A stretch of 64,000 nt of DNA from the NCBI RefSeq assembly GCF_019925205.1, contig NC_083562.1:12586001-12650000 (forward strand). The letters run 5' to 3'. Under the pieces are notes generated by a model, which worked only from the letters and a program-made list of their open reading frames with translations, was not told where the DNA came from and ran no database searches. Source of the stretch: Metopolophium dirhodum (Eukaryota > Arthropoda > Insecta > Hemiptera > Aphididae). Below, in pieces: positions 59,220 through 64,000 of the stretch (its first letter is position 1; each line of letters starts with the position of its first letter). The position numbers and the translations under genes were made by a program.

Positions 59220-59482
59220 AAGAAACTACTCATTCAAATTTTGAATTAGGTACATCAACACATTCAAAAAACTTATCAACTAAATAATTTACATTAAAAA
59301 GGAGGGGTTTTTATTAGAAAAACATAAGATTGTATCACCACAGGACATTATTTAAGTAGTACAAAAAATTTGAAAATTTGAAAATATAGTATATTTAAAA
59401 ATTCCAAAAATCAGAATTTGAATATATTAATTAGGTATTAAAACGGGAACGAGCATGCTTGGTGAATATCACCCTGTGTGTA
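59220..59482. mobile_element. MITE family 'G', copy 3, left end decayed
   Basis: Right end GAGCATGCTTGGTGAATATC then ACCCTGTG matches the family TIR in reverse. The internal 'aaaaattccaaaaatcag' is shared with 41600-41625 and 47640-47665. Confidence 0.55.
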
Positions 59483-59535
59483 TATTAATTTAGATAACTA
59501 TTAAAATGATATTATTGGTTTTAATATAATATCTA

Positions 59536-59628
59536 CAATAGAATCTCAATAATTCGAAGCCCAAGAGATTTCACGTGGAATGATTTTCTCCGAGTTATCG
59601 AGAATTTCAACTTATCGAGATTCTACTA
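59536..59628. mobile_element. pogo/Tigger-type MITE, 93 bp, TA target site
   Basis: Left CAATAGAATCTCAATAATTC, right ATCGAGATTCTACTA: inverted repeats resembling the CAGTAGAATCTCGATAA-type ends of pogo/Tigger elements. TA occurs on both sides (59534-59535 and 59629-59630). The interior is too short to code. Confidence 0.65.
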
Positions 59629-60971
59629 TATTATTTAAAAATATACATATAAATTTGGTTTTAGAGCCTAATAATATTCTATGAATTTGTTTACTTTTAC
59701 AAATTATTTTGTTATTAAAAATTCAGTAATAATTGTATAAAATATTTATTTCCCTTAACTCTCCGATTTTCTAAATTTTAAACAATTATTATAGTTGATT
59801 GCAAAAGAGTAGTATATATTGTTACTCTTTAATTCAATACAATTTATATTCAATGCTAGTTATTAATTAATTATATATTTAATATTGAGTACTTACAAAA
59901 AGTCATTAAAAATTACAATAATTTAAGTAAAAACTAATGACTTCAAATCAAAAAACTAAAATATGATAGTAATTATAACAACAACTATATCTACTTAAGG
60001 TACCTAGATAGAGGATATTTAAAATTTGAGTACTATATGACTACGAAGCTAATGAAGTTGAATTCTGTTTACTAGTGTAAAATTATATATTAACGTTAAG
60101 CTGAGAGCTGTTACCTACATCATATAGATTTATCACTTACTAATCATTGTTGTAATGGAGCTACAGACCTACAAACTATACCTACAGTATTCGATTTGTT
60201 TTTGTTATATTTATGTTGATTTTTATATTCAAATTTTGAATTATAAAACAATACTGTATCGTCTGTATCTAATAGTGATGCACCGATAAGAAATACACAT
60301 ACGAAGCGACGTATTACATTTAATATATGTATATTTATAAACACTACCTACATGTTTATGTCATGCTAACGTCTGTATTATTATTATAATTCATATTATT
60401 CTGCTTAGTTTAAAAAGTCGTTGACATTTTACTGGTTGTAGATCAGTTGATAATATTTTCTGGGCTATATTATATTTAAGACTAGAAATGATGTCATATT
60501 ACGTAGGTAGGTACATGTATTAAATACGAGATAGGTAATATTATATGGTATATTATCATTTATCATATATATTTTAATTTTACTATATTAGAATTGTAAT
60601 AATAATTAAACACCATACCTATAATAGGTATATAGTTATATGAATATGATAAAATGTTAAGTGATCAACTCACATATATTTTCGGAAAATACAATATTTT
60701 ATTTTATTCAACTAAGTATAAATTAAACACTTTAACAAAATGAATTAGTATTTTATTTTCGAAAAAAATTCGTAAAAACAGATAAATACTTGAGTAAAAT
60801 ATTTGGATAATGAAAACGTAGTAAACAATGCTAATAGAATAGTTTAAATATTTTGTTCATGGGTCATTAATTTCGTTATTTAAACAAAAACCTACACATC
60901 CTATAATCGAACTATATTTATTATCTATAGGTATATACGGCGACGGGGCTATTTATTAAATAATATAATTA

Positions 60972-61108
60972 TTAATTTGTTACATTATGTTTGGTTACTT
61001 TTATTTGATGATGTGTCAAATTTGTCTGGCCAGGAGGTATTTCGAAGTCATTCATAAATCTTTCGATGACACTAATATCTGGCTCGCACATGTTTCCACC
61101 AGCCGCCT
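60972..61108 (-). other. Possible terminal coding exon, unknown gene
   Basis: On the minus strand the frame AAGGNMCEPDISVIERFMND then FEIPPGQTNLTHHQIKVTKH runs to TAA at 60972-60974. A second frame is also open here (AKIKRRLVETCASQILVSSK), ending earlier. The base composition is less AT-rich than the flanks, and a weak acceptor (ATCAAG) or an alternative (TTTAGTAG) lies before it. With a GC-rich putative promoter near 63300 on the same strand, this could be the last exon of a small spliced gene. No other exon is certain. Confidence 0.3.
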
Positions 61109-61437
61109 CTTGATTTTAGCCTACTAAACAAAACATTCCTAAACATAATTTTGTATCAGACGTTTCACCAACACTATGATGTCTGCATACCATTAGCATT
61201 TGAAAAAAAATATTAAATATAAATATATTTATATTATAATACTATAAAATGTGAATATATAATAATATACAACTGGATATTTTATAATAAAAATTAATTT
61301 TATAACATATAAATAAAAATGTATAATATTTATGAAATTTTAAAATTATTCATACAATTATTAGTTTGTTTTATTAACATTTGTAAATCCTAAATATAAT
61401 AAAATTAATTTGCTTGTTGATTGTGAAAACTGTATAC

Positions 61438-61886
61438 TGTTAAAAGGACTCGATTAAGTAACTAACTAACTATACTCGATGATTCAAATACGCTTATATT
61501 TCATGAGTTATGACAAACCTTCAAGTAAACATATCAAATTTACGTTCAGTAGAACCAATTGTCTGTCCATAACTTTAATTCTATAATGAATTATCAAACT
61601 TAAAGGTAAGAACGATATCTGTTTTTTACTATATTTTAATTTTTAATCATTATGAGAATTTTTAAATTTCAATATATTCATAACTTGTTTAAAAAAATTA
61701 AATAGTGTAAAACCCAATGCAAAATCACAGATTACTTTTAAGTTTGATAATTGGTCAATTCACTCTAATATTAAAACTATATAACAACACGAAATTGGTT
61801 CGGCTGATCGCAAATTTGGCATGTTTTATCTTTTATGTTTGGCGGATTCAATAATAGGTACACGCGGATGTGACGTCCTCTTAAAA
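61438..61886. mobile_element. Foldback element 'F', copy 3
   Basis: Inner arms AATTATCAAACTTAAAGGTA (about 61589) and TTACTTTTAAGTTTGATAAT (about 61734) pair. Outer arms AAATTTACGTTCAGTAGAACC (about 61537) and AATTGGTTCGGCTGATCGCA (about 61793) also pair. The right end is GACGTCCTCTTAA, the reverse of the left end of copy 1 (TTAAGAGGACG). The left end is diverged. Confidence 0.6.
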
Positions 61887-63060
61887 ATGATCTATCATAA
61901 TAACAATTAAAAGAAAATATACTCAAAAATCCAATCATAAAATATTAAGTGAGAGCTTCTAACTATTTTATTTATTGTATAAGGTTTGTATTATTTTATT
62001 TGACACGTATTAAAAATATATATTTTATATACATATTATATAAAAAATAAAATCTTTTTTAGACATAGGTACATCGTTTAATTTCTTATAAGCTTTATAC
62101 TATAAAAATAAAATAAACACTGCATCGTAATATTATAATGTTGTAGGTACACATAATTTAAGTTTCAGTAAATGTTTTCATTTGATATTGTATTATAACT
62201 TTAAAAATTCAATTTGATAACAAATTATATTAGGTATACCTCTATACTTTTTCGTTAAAATCTAGATTATAATAAGGCGTGTATGGACAAAACTATGCAT
62301 TAATATATATTTACAATATACATTTTATGTAATAAATTAGGTTACAATATATAGATATTCTTCATAAATTACCTTTATGTTTAATACTGGATTTTGCGTG
62401 TTCGATGATTTATGGGTAACTGAGGACATCATTACCTGACAGTATTAGACATATAAATTGTCACTCTAATCCTGCCCAAGTAAGACGTTAACAGATCCAA
62501 AGTAAATACTGCAGGAAATACGGTAACTATATGAGATTATTAAAGTTATATAAAATATAAACACACAATCTTAATTTAATATCTGACAACAAAAATAAAT
62601 ATATCCTTACAAATTAAAATGAATTATTCATACAAAATAATTAAAAACAATTACAATGTTAAGTACGGGGAAATATGGGAATCGTCATTTAAAAAATAAA
62701 TAAAAAATTATCAAGAAATAATTTTAAATACATCATAGAATATAGTTTTATAGGTACCTGTTATTACAGTTTGTTTAAGATAATTTATGACACCACTCTA
62801 AATACATTTAAAAAGCAATCTTCAGTGATAAAATGAAAACTGATAATATCAGTGAATAAAGAATTAAAGTTAAACAGACATTAGCCGTTGTTTAAATTAT
62901 TTTAATTTAAAATAAATAAACACGTAGATTATAAATATAATAATTCATACAAGGCTTGTACAAATTATATACATTGAAAAATAAAAATTATAAATTATTA
63001 AAATCACATAAGTCATTATCTATTAAACATTAAATATTTAAATAATATAATTATTTCACG
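61887..63060. other. AT-rich spacer, no gene supported
   Basis: No motif-bearing frame. A weak minus-strand exon-like string at about 62450-62490 (acceptor CTTGGGCAG, donor GTCAG|GTAATG) was noted but is too short to trust. Confidence 0.35.
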
Positions 63061-63079
63061 GTATATAATAAACCAACTA

Positions 63080-63480
63080 ACCTGTGACGAACTGTAGCTG
63101 TGAAATGTGAATCGTACAATGTTCTGAACTTATGTGATCGTATTTAAGGGTCCGCCGAGGGATGCCTAAGTGTAAAAAATGTAAAAAAATATATAATAAT
63201 AATAGCAATAATATATTACCAAAAGTCATAAACCATCTAGCGACTTTACAGATGTAATTTAAAATACAAATTTTACACGAATAAAAAGTACTATAGAAAA
63301 CAAAATAATGGTGAACACAGACTGCCCCAGATCGTTCGGCTATCTGTCCGACGGAGAACTGGCGCGCTGAGTACGTCGGCTCTTACATAAATATATTGGT
63401 TGCGCGCGCAAAGGTCGACGAGCGCTAACGGATGACCTAAGCTGTATTGAGATAACGCGCAAACATGATCTTTGGCCTTT
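63080..63480 (-). promoter_or_regulatory. CpG-rich island, possible promoter
   Basis: In a window that is otherwise very AT-rich, 63330-63460 contains GTCCGACGGAGAACTGGCGC, TACGTCGGCTC, TTGCGCGCGCAAAGGTCGAC and GAGCGCTAACGG. TTGCGCGCGCAA is a perfect palindrome. Such an isolated CpG-dense patch fits a promoter or first exon. Direction is uncertain; minus is suggested only by the exon-like frame at 61 kb. Confidence 0.3.
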
Positions 63481-64000
63481 TAGTTAGGGCAAACCTTCTT
63501 ATCTAATATGATAAAAACAGTGTGAGGTTTCATAGACGTTTAAGTCAATATAACGAGAAACATACAAACATATTAATGCGTGCATATGTTCGTTAGTAAT
63601 AATATTTCAAACCATCTTTAATTTATGAGATTAAAAACACACAGGGGGCCAAACATTTGTTACTACATTTATAGACGCTCTTTGTACATAGATTATCAGT
63701 TTATTTGTATGAACGAAATTGATGGAAAATATTTAAATAAAATAAAATGTATTATAAAATCGTAAAGTACATAGTATTAAAGGGCACGTTTGTTTTGTCA
63801 AAATGTATTATTTCACTTGTTATTAATACAAATAAATATAATTTATTTTAATGAATAATCGTAGCTATATAATAATTTTAATTTCTTAAAATATATCTGA
63901 ATTTAATATAGGAAATATATTTATTGCAATGGAATTTTTCTGGATACAAATAACTATAAATTATTTTATTTTTACTGATAATTCTATATAAAAAATATCT
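63481..64000. other. AT-rich end of window, nothing recognised
   Basis: No frame, repeat family or splice structure was recognised. Confidence 0.4.

Overview
The window is eukaryotic, most likely insect nuclear DNA. It is very AT-rich, its genes are split by short introns with GT/AG ends, and it is crowded with small repeats. The style of the repeats (tandem 240-bp units, foldback elements, short TIR elements, recurring 'taggtacctac' strings) and the protein sequences suggest a hemipteran, probably an aphid. The species call is an inference from memory of aphid genomes, not a database match. No bacterial operon, CRISPR array, rRNA gene or intact tRNA gene was seen.

Four protein-coding genes can be assembled from spliced exons. 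(1) A ribonuclease H1 gene lies on + at 23380-25345: 8 exons, 334 aa, all DEDD catalytic residues present. (2) A DEAD-box RNA helicase of the DDX5/DDX17 (p68, Drosophila Rm62) type lies on - at 28724-37457: 9 exons, 663 aa, with a 4.6-kb intron. (3) A WBP11-like splicing factor lies on + at 42557-46290: 9 exons, 470 aa. (4) A large basic helix-loop-helix protein lies on - at 49576-53127: 4 exons, 1005 aa, most of it a low-complexity region in one 2.7-kb exon. The first three act in nucleic-acid metabolism (R-loop removal, RNA unwinding, splicing). The sequence gives no sign that they are co-regulated.

Layout: 1-830 is the broken 3' end of a Helitron with its terminal hairpin. 1000-1900 is a GC-richer block with a diverged tandem duplication. 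2400-8450 is a satellite array of about 220/243-bp units, interrupted by a 1.47-kb interspersed element. 8450-20960 has no convincing intact gene and holds diverged duplicated segments, foldbacks and a LINE 3' end. 20960-22430 looks like a decayed LTR element with an env-like fragment and one LTR. 23380-53130 carries the four genes, with a tRNA-derived SINE, a hAT remnant and MITEs between and inside them. 53130-64000 is again repeat-rich, with a large inverted pair of the interspersed element near 55.4 kb.

The most useful observations are the unassigned bHLH gene with its newly inferred terminal exon, the recurrent interspersed element with a triplicated terminus and a head-to-head arrangement, several small non-autonomous families each present more than once in the window, and a set of three related exon-like segments on the minus strand. 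I did not find a convincing new multi-gene system.
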